This document shows positions 35,601-48,679 of a stretch of 64,000 nucleotides of DNA, in pieces. This DNA comes from Triglochin maritima. Lineage: Eukaryota > Streptophyta > Magnoliopsida > Alismatales > Juncaginaceae. The translations under genes and the position numbers were made by a program. A model generated the notes under the pieces. It ran no database searches, was not told the origin of the DNA, and worked only from the letters and a program-made list of their open reading frames with translations. Each line of letters begins with the position of its first letter. Position 1 is the first letter of the stretch. The stretch lies in assembly GCA_963682175.1 (NCBI GenBank), contig OY821789.1, positions 3,596,001 through 3,660,000 of the forward strand. The letters run 5' to 3'.

Positions 35601-37391
35601 GATTGGACTTCATCAGGGTTTAGCTTTAAGTCCATATCTATTTGCTTTAGTAATGGACGAGGTGACAAAAGACTTACAATGTGAGGTTCCATGGTGTTTG
35701 CTTTTTGCGGATGATGTAGTATTAATTGACGAGAATTTGCATTGGATAGAAACGCGTGGAAGAAGGCGATTCACGTGTTTGAACCATGACTCCTTAGAGT
35801 TTCATTTCTAGCTTACCCCAACTAGTTTGGGATAAAAGGCTTTGTTGTTGTTGTCCTTTTCATTCAATAGTTTCATACCAATCAACTAATTTAGAATGGG
35901 TACTAATCTGTACCAACCAAAGAAATTTCACACCCCAGTATCTACCCTTGCCACCATTTGCATCTTCCACTAGGTCCTGATGGCTAGCTTTCAACCAGAT
36001 GATGTTCATGAGTATCTCAATCTAACATGTTGAGTAAACCTTGGCAACAAAAAAATGACATCTTCAGGGTAAATGAAATGTAAGGTTTTGAACTCTGGCA
36101 AAGGAGAAACTTTGTAGTGGATATTATGGGTATGTTACAAATTGCTGAGAATCACTATAAGATTCTGGATAATTGCATCAAATAAATTTGTTTATATGAA
36201 TTTGGAACTTACGCTACTTTTGTCGATGAAACTTTAGCTTGTTTCGTGTGATAATGTGTTTTTGGTATACTCTTATAATTATTTCAGGTAAAGTGGGATG
36301 ATGGCATAGATTTCGACCGACAAAACAGGTTGTCACCTTGGGAAGTCGACCTTTCTGCTTCATTTTCAGGTTCAAACAACGTGTGGGCACCTAATCTGAA
36401 AAGGGCTAAAATCACCCTACCACCAGCCGTTCCAGATACTCCAGTTTCAAGTAAGTTCTTCTGCACCTCATATCAGTTGATTTTCTTCTTCTTCTGATCT
36501 TTCTTAAGTTATGCATGTAGTTTGATTGTCTTTGCGTTGTCTACAGATGGATGTGGGTATCCAGACTTTGAGGAATCTGCAAGATTCCGTAAGGTCTTGC
36601 AAGGTCAAGAAATTATAGGTTTTGGAACTCCATGTAGTGGCAGTGACGTACCTATTTGTGACTTCTATGAGTCACGGAATCAGCGGTTTGCAGAAATAGG
36701 AAGGCACAGTTCCGAAACTAGCAATCGCCCGTTGGCTATGCATGGAAATTCAGTAATTTCCATGGGAAAATTGGAATTTTCCTACAAACGCAAAGGCTTA
36801 TGTGGATCCATTGGATTCAATGAGGTCTTGCAAGGTCAAGAAATATACCCATTCAGGGCATTCTCTGCCGGAGCACGGCAAGATGTCCAGTCTAGGGAAG
36901 ATGATGGGTATGGTGTCTTTGGGTCAATGCAAATGCCGAGGGCAGGGTTTAGCTGGTCTAACACAATGCAGCTCCCAGCCTCTGTACCGTCCAATCAGGT
37001 GTCATCGCCTTCTTCAGTGCTAACCTTTCAACAAGCTGGCTCGCTCCGTTGTCATCAGTCTATTGCTGGTATGAACTGTAACGTCGCAGAGGAAGGCATT
37101 TACATTCCTGCATCTCACGGGTCTCAAAGATTCAATAGGAACACAGAATCCCTACCTTGTCATGTTAACCACGATCAGCATCATATAAAGCCTACTGGTT
37201 TGCTGCACCACCCTGAAGAAAATGACAAAGCTGGCACCTTCCAGTCTGCCAGGCTCGTTACCGACAATCATAATTCCCTTTCTACTGTTGGAAGCAGTTA
37301 CAGACTATTCGGATTTTCACTAGTTGGCTCCAATCCAGTGAACGATAAGTCCAATAGTTCTCAGACGTCCTGCTCACCTGTGCTAGCGTAG
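32603..37391 (+). CDS. ARF3: Auxin response factor 3 / ETTIN, ten exons (686 aa)
   Basis: Exons are 32603-32890, 32954-33010, 33495-33668, 33783-33867, 34218-34308, 34416-34577, 34712-34831, 34904-34979, 36288-36450 and 36547-37391. They total 2061 nt with GT-AG junctions and no internal stop. The protein has the N-terminal dimerisation part ([11 protein letters not shown]), a B3 DNA-binding domain ([36 protein letters not shown]) and the ARF/Auxin_resp domain ([26 protein letters not shown]). It then has a Ser-rich tail and ends without the PB1 domain. Absence of PB1 plus two tasiR-ARF sites in the last exon is the ARF3/ETT signature. The family binds TGTC auxin elements and patterns the gynoecium and leaf underside. 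A LINE fragment sits in intron 8. Confidence 0.95.
35334..35851 (+). mobile_element. 5'-truncated LINE in ARF3 intron 8
   Basis: Encodes part of a LINE reverse transcriptase ([43 protein letters not shown]) in one frame. It ends with the plant LINE tail CCCCAACTAGTTTGGGAT...TTGTTGTTG. A 13-bp target duplication TGTCCTTTTCATT lies at 35321-35333 and 35852-35864. Only about 0.5 kb of the 3' part of the element is present. It lies in the sense orientation of ARF3. Confidence 0.88.
36591..36611 (+). promoter_or_regulatory. tasiR-ARF target site A in ARF3
   Basis: The sequence AGGTCTTGCAAGGTCAAGAA (36592-36611) is complementary to the conserved TAS3-derived tasiR-ARF with few mismatches. It encodes KVLQGQE. 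Confidence 0.9.
36822..36842 (+). promoter_or_regulatory. tasiR-ARF target site B in ARF3
   Basis: Second copy of the same 20-base site (36823-36842), 231 bp downstream, encoding EVLQGQE. ARF3 genes normally carry two such sites, ARF2/ARF4 one or two. Confidence 0.9.
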
Positions 37392-39522
37392 TCGGTGCCA
37401 GCTCTTTGCACCTGTGGAAGATCGGTGCTAAAAGAAAGTGCTCTTGTGGCTACTTCTACCTGGTTCTTCTCCCCAGCTTTTATTTTTGTGGTATGCATGC
37501 TTCGGAACTTAGTAGTAGTATGTGTAACAAATTGTGCTGAATTGTTAATTGGGCGAAGACTAAATTTTTACTTTAGTGATTGTATTTGACAGGTTGTAGT
37601 AGCCTTCTAGGATGTTTGCTAACACAACAATGATACTCAAATGCAGAATGTCTGTTGGAGTTGAAATTCTCTCTTGCTTATTTTCTGTTCTCTTGCAAGA
37701 CTGGTTTGATTCACCTTAATTGCCTTTCACCTCTTCATATTTTATGTTTGATACACATGTTTCTTCAGGGTTAAGGATGTTTACATTGTTTGAGGAAGCT
37801 GTTAAGATCTCTGCTTGGTCTATTTTCTTGGTACTGGTTGTTTTTTGATGAATTTCTTTTTATTTGTAATTGTCAGTATGGATTCTGAGAATTTTGAGTT
37901 TGTGTCAATGTTATCTGACCCAAGCAGTTTTTGTTTTGAAATTCAGCATCTTGATGTGTTTCACTTGGTCCTTGTATATTCATAAATGTACCACATTTGG
38001 TTCCATTGAATTCATTTCTGTAATCCAGTAGCTTCCATTTGATTTTTGTTGAGATATCTGAATTACCCTGATATCATTTGCTTCAACCATAAGGACTTAA
38101 ATCTGTGATGACCGTATCAATGGGAGATATGGACATTACAATTCGGCTTATATCCTTACAAGATATATAAGCACAAAATCAGAGTTTGCTCGAGGAAGAG
38201 GACTCCAGATTATAGGTATGACCATTTGCTTGTATGTTGGTTGTATCTTTGGAGTTCCTTTTGTTCTTGCTTGTTGCTTCATTATAATATATTCCTAGAA
38301 TTTAGTCACATTTCCTTTTCATAGTGTAAGTCTTCCAGTAAACGTTTCTACTCTTGATTAGTTTATTTTTCCAATTGAGTTACACTAAATTCGTATGTTT
38401 ATGTTCTTGTTCTCATGGTACAGAGAACACGAGGCATGTTCTTTTTTGCTTGGGTTCATAGTTTTGTTTTATTCATTCTTACATCTGTTTCTTAACAGTA
38501 ATGGGCAAAGTTTTATCTTGAACTTGTTGATGTCCCATAGCTGTATCTAAGCTATTAATGTTTATTACATGGATGGGATACATATACTCCAACTATGTTG
38601 ACCTTCATCAAGGGCATTGTTAATTCTATGGGACTTAACCCAAGGATGGTGGACTTTTAATCACCGGATATAGCTATTCTTCAAGGGGCAGGGTCTATTA
38701 GTCAGAATCTTAGACAACCATTCTTGAATGGACAGTTACAAATGAAAAAATGATGGAAACCACCATGTCTTAAAAGGCAAAATTGATGATGAAATGTCCT
38801 TTTTACATATCAATGACCTAAGATATCATAGAACATGCGGTTCTAAAGAACTCAGGAGGGAGAGAATCTTGCAGTGTTTATTCCATGTAATGGTTTTCCT
38901 TTCAATAAGTGGTCTCAACTTCCAACCACGGTTTGAGTGATGGAGAAACCTTTTGTCTTGTCTTTGTAGTTTGTTCCATATTATGGTTGCTGAGCCAAGA
39001 CCCTCGAAGATATATTGCACCTTAAGTGATGGAGAAACCTTTTGTCTTATGTCTTTGTGGTATTCACTATGTTTCTGTTTAATTGAGGTTGTTGTCTTGC
39101 CTTCTGTCTCATATAAACAACCATGATTAATTTACTAAAATGGTGCTGATATTTATAATAATAAAACTATTCTTAAAACCGTGTGCTTTGATTGTGTTCT
39201 CAAGGTTAAAAAAAACCCTTTGTTTTCTCCTGACCGTGACATCATGTTTTCCTTAGTATTTCTCTTGTTTATTATGGTAATGAAATGGAAAAGAAGGGTT
39301 TGTAAGCCAACCCACACATGTGCAACTTCATCCATATCAAATCGAAACTGGCTTAATCAACACTCCACTCCCAGCAATCGTTTGGATGAGATTCCATCCC
39401 AATTGAACCACTAACTATTGTAATTTTCTCTGATCGTCAACTTCCAACCTTTCTCGATCTGCAACTTTCCTATGTTCCAATTGAAACCAAAGAGAATTCC
39501 ACATGGGTCTTCAGGCCCTACT
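37392..39522. other. ARF3 3' UTR and intergenic region
   Basis: T-rich 3' UTR then non-coding DNA. A short duplicated block (GTGATGGAGAAACCTTTTGT at about 38938 and 39025) is the only structure seen. Confidence 0.5.
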
Positions 39523-40460
39523 ATGGAGGAATCAACTATGGCTATGGCTATGGCTCTACTAGAAGAGCACTGGTTCTTCCACAACATCTTGAGTGGTTCT
39601 AGCAAAACTAGGAAGCTATGCCCTACTAATGGTGATGGAAATGGCAATTCCTCCAAACCAACCAAGTTTCTCTTGCCGGAGAGTGGCTCTTCCAGCCGGA
39701 ATTCGGCTCGAGGGTCGTTTCTTCGACTAGAGAAAATGGTGGTCATTCAAGAGGAGCCAAGTTCTTCAAGTGTTGTTAAGTCCAAGATGGTTCAACGGGT
39801 GGGTGCTTCTTTAGAATTCACATCCAAACCACAAACTCATCTGAAGGTACTTCTAATGTTCTATAATTCTTAGACATCATTCAAGCGTCTAGATGTTATT
39901 ATATGTTACTTTTGATTGGTCGACTACTATAAAATCCAAGTACCGACATAAGAAATTATAAACATCGTTCTATTATAACGTTGCACGTTTTCAGCTTTGA
40001 ACAATGTGAGATTACATTTCCAACATTATGAAAAAAACATGCTCTATTAATTTTTGTTCCTTAGGATGCACAAAGAAGGAAAGACAAAGCCTACTATGTT
40101 TATGACGATAACCATCAAATGGGGCATCCAAGGAGAGGCAAGAGAGCATTGGAGGTGAAGAAATGGAAGAGCCTAAGTGACTTAGAGAGTGAGGAAGTGC
40201 AAGGTTTCAAAGACTTGGGCTTTGTGTTCGACAAGGAAAGGCTAAGCCTAGTCTTGTTGAATGTGCTTCCTGGCCTTTGCGAGAAAAACCACGGTAGTTG
40301 TGAGGTTGACGACAAGACAAGGCGGCCGTATCTCTCAGAGACATGGCTAGTTCGACGATCGGTTTCTCCGGTATTCAATTGTATTCGTCAGAGGCCGGTG
40401 GGTGATGTTAAGGAGCAACTTAAGTATTGGGCTCGAGCAGTTGCTGCTAATATTTCTTGA
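39523..40460 (+). CDS. DUF1685 family protein, two exons (239 aa)
   Basis: Exons 39523-39846 and 40065-40460 join GT-AG in phase 0. The N-terminus (MEESTMAMAMALLEEHWFF) resembles the short conserved head of the family. The second exon has the DUF1685 core WKSLSDLESEEVQGFKDLGF followed by LSLVLLNVLPGL and a C-terminal PVGDVKEQLKYWARAVAANI. This plant-specific family has no established biochemical role. I chose the ATG at 39523 because of the family-like N-terminus; an in-frame ATG at 39472 would add 17 residues. Confidence 0.85.
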
Positions 40461-43391
40461 GCATATGTTAGAAGTTAAAATGAGCAACAAACTTAGCAAT
40501 TTTCTATTAGTTACTGGGAATACTTGCTTAGAAAGAAAAAGGCAATACTGCTTCTCAAACTTTGTTATTGCATATTTAAAGTCTCTCAATCATAATACGG
40601 TTGTTGGTAAATTTAATTTTTATTTTGTTATAATTTTCGTTATTGGATCATTTGTGTAGGGAATTGTTTCGTATAGAATTGTTTCACTCAACAGCGGTTG
40701 GTTACAAAATGATATATCTGAACTTCAATGATTTGTTAAGAGGATGAGACCAGTGGTATATTATCACACACTCGGCTAATTTGTGTTTGCGAGGGCAAAA
40801 TGTCGGAGTGTTTGGACAAGTTAGATGATTAATTTCTAAACAAACTCTGACATAACCTTATCTTATTATAGAGGATGAAATTATTGTCTAGTTAGAGGAC
40901 AAAAGACCCTTTGATTCACTATTTATGGGGACCTCAGAAAATACCAGCATCCACTTCCTAATGCTGTTCTTAACCATCATTACTGGGATGAAAAGGTTGT
41001 CCTTCCTGGGTCTCTTTCTGCGCTTCCAAGGCCTGGAAAGTGTTTCCAGGTTTTGTTGATTCTTCAATATGAGTGGTTTAATGTGTTGCTAGAATTAGTA
41101 AATACACCTTAAGAGTAAAGACCTCTAAATCTACATTTTGTCAGAAATTAATGCTATTATGTGCTGGAAATTTTCTTGGTTTCTTGGAAAAATACAATCA
41201 GATAAAGCCAATAAATCTGAGGGATATTTAAGGTTTATTTAAATTAAAGAGAAATTCTGATATTTCAAGCCATACAAAGACTATTAGTGTAAATATGCCC
41301 CCACGGTAGTAGGCAAACCATCCAGAACACTATCTTTATGTAAACCTTATTTGTACTATTTTAAGTTTCACATTATTACTTATGATTTGCATTGAAACCT
41401 ATCTCGAATGTTGATTACCAATAATATATATTCAAAAATCATAAAAAGGATTTGAAAAATACAAATTATCAAGTATCTTTTTTAGTATTTAGCATTGCTT
41501 TTTCATAAATTAATGGTAACTTAACGGGAGCATGACAATATATAAAACCTTAAATAAGCATGAACTTTGAGTAAACAACCTAAGTTTCCAATTAATGGTG
41601 ACTTAACGGGAGCATGACAATGATACCATTTTTTTCTTTTTTTTGCCAATTGCTTAAAAAAAATCCTCTTTGGAAATCCCAATGTAGGTCATTTTGCTTT
41701 CTTAGTTTCTTCATACATAGCAGCCATGAATAATTTATGGTTACTGATCATATGAACTTAGTTAATGCTGATATAACATGGCAGGTAATTTATGGTTACC
41801 ATAATGTGTGTATGTAAGAAGACCATAATTGGTTATCAATTTTGTAGTTGATGTAGCATTCAGGAGTCTTACTCCTGTAGTTGATGTAGATGTTCAGACT
41901 TCCGCAGATAATTATTTTTTGTTATAAAATTGTGGAGGTTGAAGAAACAGATCTAGTGTCTGATTTATGTATTATTTAAGCACATGCATTGACTAATATA
42001 TGGCTCTAATTGTTCAGCAATTGGCACAAAATAGCTGTCCTGACCGGTACATTGCACCTCACAAAATAAAGGACCACCACCACCATACGGTCTTATACAA
42101 TCTGATATTATTGTCGATATATTTAAAAATTCTATATGGATATAATTTTTTTCCTTTTGAATTAATTATGTAACCACCACAGTTTTTGACAGGTTAGTGT
42201 GATGCTTGAAGCTCAGTGTCGTCATTAACTGGTTTTCAGAACCAAACTCAAAACATATTCATCACTTTAGTTATGCACATATAATAACACATACATGTAC
42301 TACATACACAACTCTTGGTTTTACCGAACATACAAGTGATGTCAACAAATTACAATAATATGATAACCTGTAGACCCTAACCTTAAGGCTGTATTGGTAT
42401 GTATGAGTTAAAGTCTTCGCTGAAAAGAAATCCATATGTCCAATGCTATTATTTGGACACTAAAACCATTTACCTTTTGTTATATTTAGAAAAGTATAAT
42501 CACTTACTTATTCCCATTTAATTACTACTTAGTATTTATACTGAAGCATTACAGGAAAACATACCTCTATACTTTTTAAAAATCTTTATATAAAGTCAAA
42601 AGCATAATAACTAAGCTTCCATAATTTCAAAAGGTGAAAACTCAATTTGAATATAGAAAAATTAAATGTAGGTGACAACCTTGTCCTGGTTGATAAATAT
42701 TGGCTGTTGTGTCAGCCCCTTAGCTTACATTGACACACATCTATAATTTTTGTGTAGTATGTCAGGCCATAAATAACTGGCATGCACATATCACTAAATC
42801 AGACAACCAGTTGATAAAGATTATACATGTGGTGTGGAGGTGGGGTTAGAACAAGAAGTGCAAAATGGACTTTTCCTTTTTTTCTATTTTCTTCTACCAG
42901 AGTTGCTTCTGTAAAGTATAAATCCAACAAGTTGTCATGTGCTGGACAGGCTGCCACTTAATCCAACACCCGCATATTCATTTTGATAAGCATGATCTTC
43001 TAGGTCTTTTTTGGATTTTACAGCTCACATCAATTAACCCTGCAATTGTTGTCTTGTATAATTTGAATTCAAGTATGAAATCATATTTTTCCTGACAAAT
43101 TGATTTGTAGAAGAAGATGTAGCTGGATGTTTTTTTGAAGGTTTGAGGCTAACAGATGGACATGGTTGCATGTTGGGCAGTTGTCCTGTCGTTCCAATAT
43201 ATTATTATTTTTTGATAAATCAGTGTATTGATTCGTTAATAAGTAAAAATTGTGGGTGATAAGACACAACACCCATACAAACCGCTAAAATATGTCCCCA
43301 CAGGAGGAGACTTACCCCAATTACATCAAATAATTAGTCTTAAATAACATAAACTACCAACATGCAACAGTCCATGCGCAAGAGGAAAACC
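40461..43391. other. intergenic, no gene seen
   Basis: AT-rich DNA. Contains a duplicated 31-bp block (41509-41539 and 41591-41621, ATTAATGGT(A/G)ACTTAACGGG...) with an 82-bp period. No coding region is supported. Confidence 0.5.
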
Positions 43392-44321
43392 TGTTGAATA
43401 TTGATCTATATTCGTTAAGGAAGTAAATCCAGGAAGATTCGGTCGACCGGATGGGATCCAGTCTACCGATCCACAACCCAGAAATTTTGGCAGAGAAGGG
43501 TTCGGTCTACCGAATTAGATTCGGTCCACCGAACTGAGGATTCCAGGCACTTCGGGTGCAGCTGGGATCGGACGACCGAATTGGATTCGGTCTACCGTCA
43601 GAGGATAACAAACACTTCGGAACAACGGGTTCGGTAAACCGTTGGGGTGATTTTTGGTGTTCCGAGAATCTAAAAGTGTCTGACCAATTTGGCACGGTCC
43701 ACCGAGGGGTTCTCGGTCGACCGAAGAGTTGTTGGAGAATTAATTAGTTTGTGGAAGAAGCGTTCTCACGGTTTACCGAGCCGCGCGAGAAGCGTTCCCG
43801 CGGTCAACCGGGAAGGATTCGGTTAACCGAATCGCAACAGAAATCGTTCCTTTTGAGTCCCACGAATTGTTCGGTTCGGTTTTGCTTAATTGTAGCTCGG
43901 TTTGAGTCTATAAAAGGACTTGTTTGCTATTGGTTTTAATATAACGTACAAGTGTAATATTTTTTTTATTGTGAGTTGAGAGATTAAGGCTAGAGATAGA
44001 TCTAGAGTGTTTTGGAGGACTTATTGCCTCCATATATTTGTAATCTCAGTTGCTTCTCTTGTTGGAGAAACGGAAGAAGGAAAGGAAACCCGCAGGAGAC
44101 CCCCTAAGGACGTAGGCACGTTGCCGAACCTTGTAAATCACGTGTGTCGTGGTTGTTTCAGGTGTGCGTTTGTGTTTGCTTGTTTATTTCATCTTATTAG
44201 TGTTCTTGTTGTATTAAGTTTGGGAGAGGGTCCAAAGTTATTTCCGCAAGTCAATATTTGGGTGTTACGTGATGCGTTTAATCCGTGTCGTGTTAGTGTA
44301 TTGTTAGATCCCCTCCCAACA
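43392..44321 (+). mobile_element. solo LTR, Ty1/copia-like, with palindrome array
   Basis: Starts TGTTGAATATTG and ends CCCAACA, and has a TATA box at about 43910 (TCTATAAAAGG). The downstream string GGACGTAGGCACGTTGCCGA is usual for copia-type LTRs. Flanks AAACC / AACCC suggest an imperfect 5-bp duplication. No primer site follows, so this is a solo LTR. The U3 part (43439-43835) has about eleven palindromes of the type TTCGGTC(G/T)ACCGAA. Confidence 0.7.
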
Positions 44322-44730
44322 AACCCGACTTAGTTTATGGGTAAAAACGTTGTGGAATTAGGAAGTACTCCTAACTCTTCGAAGTATATATGCGAACCTT
44401 TCCTCGGCCGCATGCACGTCGTCCTTCTTCCTCCCCTTCAAGCCTCTCTCGGGCTTTCCTGTTGTTCCAATGTTGTGGACATATTTTGTGTATGTGTGAT
44501 ATTTATCCACAAGAACGGGTGCTTATGGCACTATCTACAATAAGGAAATAATTATATGGGTAAAATGCCGACAGTCTAAATAAAAAGTAATTAATTTTTT
44601 TCTTTGGCTAATTTGAAATGCCAGATGAATAAGTTGTGCTCTTACCGTAAACAACAGGGCTACTTTTCATATTTTAGTCGATAGAAAAAGGTTGCCCAAA
44701 ACCATGATTTACCTTAAAAATGATTGTTTT

Positions 44731-46525
44731 TGTAACGTACCCGAAAACAGCGGAAAATTTAAACAATAATAAAGACCGTCAACGGTCAACACAGAGCACG
44801 TCACGGAAAACAAACCAACATATATATAAAATATATAAGATACAGACCCACGTCGAAGTCAAACTATACAAATGAGTCAACTGTGATTACAACAAAAGTG
44901 AATATACATGATCATCCGCCTCGGGCCCACAATAATGCCTTCACCGCCTCCGCGGCACTGAACCACTCCTGCCACTAGGGTCAAGTCAGTCCACCGCTGC
45001 CTCACAAGGGTCAGTCGACACCACTGCTCCCCAAAAAGTGCAGGAAGGAACCCCCGGTACACGCCGCCACCCAAGGAGCGAGTCAGCCCGCCGAATACAC
45101 AACTCGGGTCAGACGACAGCCGCTGCTCCCCCAAGAGCCGCCAAGCGCGCACCCTGCCGGAACATCCTCGGCCTACCGCTAAACCCTCGCAAACTGCCCA
45201 AGGTTTACGGTACACATCCCTCACACCCCGCTCGGTAAGAGAGGCAACAGTGATACAATAATACGCCTTCGTCGAAGGTGAAATCCGTAGCTCTCAAAGC
45301 CGGTAATCAACCGTCGCCTCGGAGCCGGTAGTCGACCTATACTCAACGGATCGCGTGTGGATAAATCCACCAACCTGCGGCAGATCGGTCGACCGCTAAA
45401 AGCACACCGGTCGACCGGTCCCCCACACAGTACACGGTACTGTACAAACAAGTCTATCGGTCGAATCACGCCAACCGAAATACCGACCAATCGGTCGAAC
45501 AAAAGTCATCTAGCGGTCGACCGTTTGGAAGGTCTACGCTATACATTTTATATACATATATATCTTGTCGGTCGAACCAGGGTCCGTTCAACCGATAAGA
45601 AAGTCTGCATGAATCCTGCCCACTGGATTCGGTCGACCGAAACTCCTTCGGTCAACCGGATCAACAAGCACTTCACTACAGGAAAACCGCACTCGGTCGG
45701 TCGACCGGATCCAGAGCGGTCGACCGTTTAGATGGTCAACGCTCGTAACCGACCTTGCGCAGTTCGGTCGACCGAGACACACACTCGGTCGGCCAAAGGC
45801 CTGTCTAACCTATCTACTGGGTTCGGTCGACCGAAACAACACCGGTCGACCGGCTAATGTAACCCTTTATTTCCCGCGAAATTTGGCATAAACGGTCGAC
45901 CGTCACACAGACATCGTTCGACCGTTTTCGGGCAGTAAGTTAATATTTATAAATATCGGTCGACCGAACCTCACACGGTCGACCGTACAATACATAATCG
46001 CCACTGTACATGCATCATTTAGACGACGTTCGGTCGACCGAGACACACAACGGTCGACCGAACCAGTCGTCTTCAACCTCCATCCAGTAGGGTTTTCACC
46101 GGAGAAACGGCACCAACGCCGTCCTCTACACTCCCACACCTCTTGGGGAGTTAATATGAAGACTTGGCATACCTTTTGGTCGAGTGAGGAAGGCTCCCAA
46201 GCTTTGACAACCTCTTCTCTTCTTCTTCCCTTCTTCTTCTCCTCTTCTTCTTCTTTACTTCTTCTCTCCTTCTTCTTCTCCAAAGAAATCTCCTCTCTCA
46301 CTCTCTGATAATCCAACCAATGAAGCAAACGTTTTAGTTAAAACCTAACATCTCTATTTATAGAAGAAACCAAGCTTATCTTCAATCCACCTCTTAAACT
46401 TCCAATCACAACCAACCAACTCTCTCTCTCTCCTTCCAACACCTCATGCATTACTGTTCTAAGATTAGGTTAGGTTAATTAGATTTATGTTTAGTTAATT
46501 AAGATGTTTAGATTAGGTTATTACA
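44731..46525 (-). mobile_element. solo LTR A, Ty3/chromovirus-like, with CGGTCGACCG array
   Basis: A 1795-bp unit with TGTAA...TTACA ends and a perfect target duplication GTTTT (44726-44730, 46526-46530). A TATA box (CTATAAATAG on minus, about 46351-46360) sets the minus orientation. Its 3' terminus (on minus) CGGAAAATTT...GGTACGTTACA is homologous to that of solo LTR B. Confidence 0.85.
45386..46060. repeat. array of 14 CGGTCGACCG palindromes in solo LTR A
   Basis: Fourteen exact copies of the decamer plus several one-mismatch copies, often as CGGTCGACCGA or pairs about 20 bp apart. Confidence 0.9.
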
Positions 46526-46530
46526 GTTTT

Positions 46531-47495
46531 AGTTGTCACGAGAACATATTATCGTTCAAACGGCTCTACCAACCATTAATTATTCATCTGCTGAAATCAC
46601 AGGTTTATATCAGATTGTGCAAATAGGTGAGTTTTCAGTTGAGACTTGAACTCATTTACTTAATTTGAAGTGGTTTTAATTTTGTACTAAGATATGCGTT
46701 TTCATTCTTCATTATTTTAATAAAATCATTTTTTTTCATATGTTGAATACTATATTTATATATATTAAAACAGTGGATTCATTGATGGTTAGAAAACTGA
46801 CTGTGTTCTCTTGCAAAGTGGGACACTGACTTATGTAACACAATGCATAATTTGTTTCATCATAATGATTAGTAATTGTACAAAAACATTCTAATATTTT
46901 TGGTTCAAACATTAATGATACAACTTATATATTCCAATCGTCAGCCTCTAGTTCACGGGTTCTCAACATTTTCCACCAACACCATGTGGGGGTGGTGTGA
47001 GCTAAACTCACCCCATTTACAGACCTAACCAAGAGTGTCGGTTGTGGCACATATTTGCGGTCTGCTTTTGGGCAAGCACATCTAGTATGATTATGATAAT
47101 CGTCATGCTCCAACCAACCATTTTTAAGTTATAATACAACCATACTCTTATATTCATACTAAAATCAATTCTCATATACACCAAAATAATAGACTTGTAT
47201 TTTAGTCATACCAAACCAATAATAGACACAAAAAACCTTACCCATAATTTGAATATAGAAAGAGACAATGATGTCTCATCGAATTAGGAATTTCTTTGCA
47301 TGGTAATTAACTAAAACCCAAAGGCTTAACCAACAAAAGATCATTAACAAATTAAACCAGATATCCATGACTTATAACCAACCACTCCATCCCAATTCAA
47401 AGTAGTCCACCACTATACAGCTCAGCTCACCCCATCCCACCACCACCCCAATAAATCCCCCACCTCTCTCCAACTCTCTCCACCACAATTCCACA
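46531..47495 (+). promoter_or_regulatory. upstream region of the FLA gene
   Basis: AT-rich, then a CT-rich leader (47440-47495) before the start codon. AATAAATCC at about 47450 may act as a weak TATA-like element. Confidence 0.4.
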
Positions 47496-48679
47496 ATGGT
47501 TTCCACCTCCCCTCTCTTTGCTCTTGCCTTGGTCTCTCTCTTCGTCGCATCCGCCTCGGCCGCGACTAACTTGACCGAGATCTTAGTGAATGGGAGGCAA
47601 TACACGACGTTCATTCGTCTCCTCGGCCAGACTCAGGTGTCTGACCAGATCAAGAATCAGCTCAACAACAGCCGCGACGGTTTCACCGTCTTTGCCCCGA
47701 CCGACAATGCCTTCAACAACCTCAAGCCTGGAACCCTCAATGGCCTCTCCACCCAAGAACAGGTAATTAATTCTATCCATCTTTTTTGTTTGTGAGGTTG
47801 TTTTAGTACTTTTAATATTTAAATGAAGACCTTACGTACGTTGCTTAAGTAAATGAAAATTGTAGTATAAGTTGTTATCTCAAACGACGTTACACGAGAC
47901 TTAATTAAGTCCAACGGTTGGTTGTAAACCATATTATTCGTCACCTAACAAAATAAATCATGGAAGCTACAAGTGAGCAATTCTTTTATCTATTCTAACT
48001 TTACCACTCTCTTCTTTCTTAGATTGCATTTGTTTGAACTTTTTAAAAAAATTAGATTTTGCCCAAACAATATTATGTTTGCATCATCACATAAAACCAA
48101 CAAACTTTATTTTTAATTACGAATGTTTTTCTTGTTAGTCTCCATCACAGTAGAGAAATTAATAGTCCAATGAAATATTTAGTTTGTTTTCCCGTACCAA
48201 ATTAAAGATCGTTCTTACGTTACATGGTGGTGTCTCAGGTGGAGCTGATCCAATTCCACATCGTGCCGAAATTCTACGACTTCGAATCCATCAAGACGGC
48301 CAGCAACCCGATCCGTACGCAGTCGGGCGGTACGGACGGATTCGGGTTCGACGTGAGCTCCAGCTCAGTCTCGAACCAATTCAACATCTCCACCGGAGTC
48401 AACACCGTCTCGGTGACCAGCGCCCTCAACGTCACCTCCCCGCTCGCCGTCTACTCCATCGACAAGGTCCTCCTCCCGTCCGGAATTTTCGGGCCCAAGC
48501 CGCCCGGACCGGCGCCCGCCCCGCCCGGTTCACCAAAGGTCAGCGCTGGAAAGAAGGCTCCCTCCCCCGCCACAGCCGATTCTCCTAACACGCCTAGTGC
48601 GGGTGTTAGGGCGATGAGCCTTGGATGGGCTTCGGTTGGCAGCATTGGGCTCATGAGCGTTGCTGTGGCTGTCTTGTGA
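47496..48679 (+). CDS. fasciclin-like arabinogalactan protein, two exons (235 aa)
   Basis: Exons 47496-47762 and 48239-48679 join in phase 0. The product has a signal peptide (about 1-22) and a single fasciclin domain with the H1 motif [10 protein letters not shown], the central QFHIVP (94-99) and the H2 motif [10 protein letters not shown] (160-169). A Pro/Ala-rich glycomodule ([12 protein letters not shown], from 177) follows, and a hydrophobic C-terminal GPI signal closes it. One fasciclin domain with a GPI anchor fits group A FLAs (FLA11/12-like), which act at the cell surface and in secondary walls. Several NxT/NxS sites are present. The second exon is much richer in GC than the surroundings. 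Confidence 0.93.

Noticed and set aside
39695..39712. GAATTCGGCTCGAG resembles a cDNA cloning adaptor
   Set aside because: It differs from the usual adaptor by one base and lies in frame within the DUF1685 exon; probably coincidence.
44007..44333. 108-codon frame
   Set aside because: Lies within the R/U5 part of the copia-like solo LTR and has no domain.
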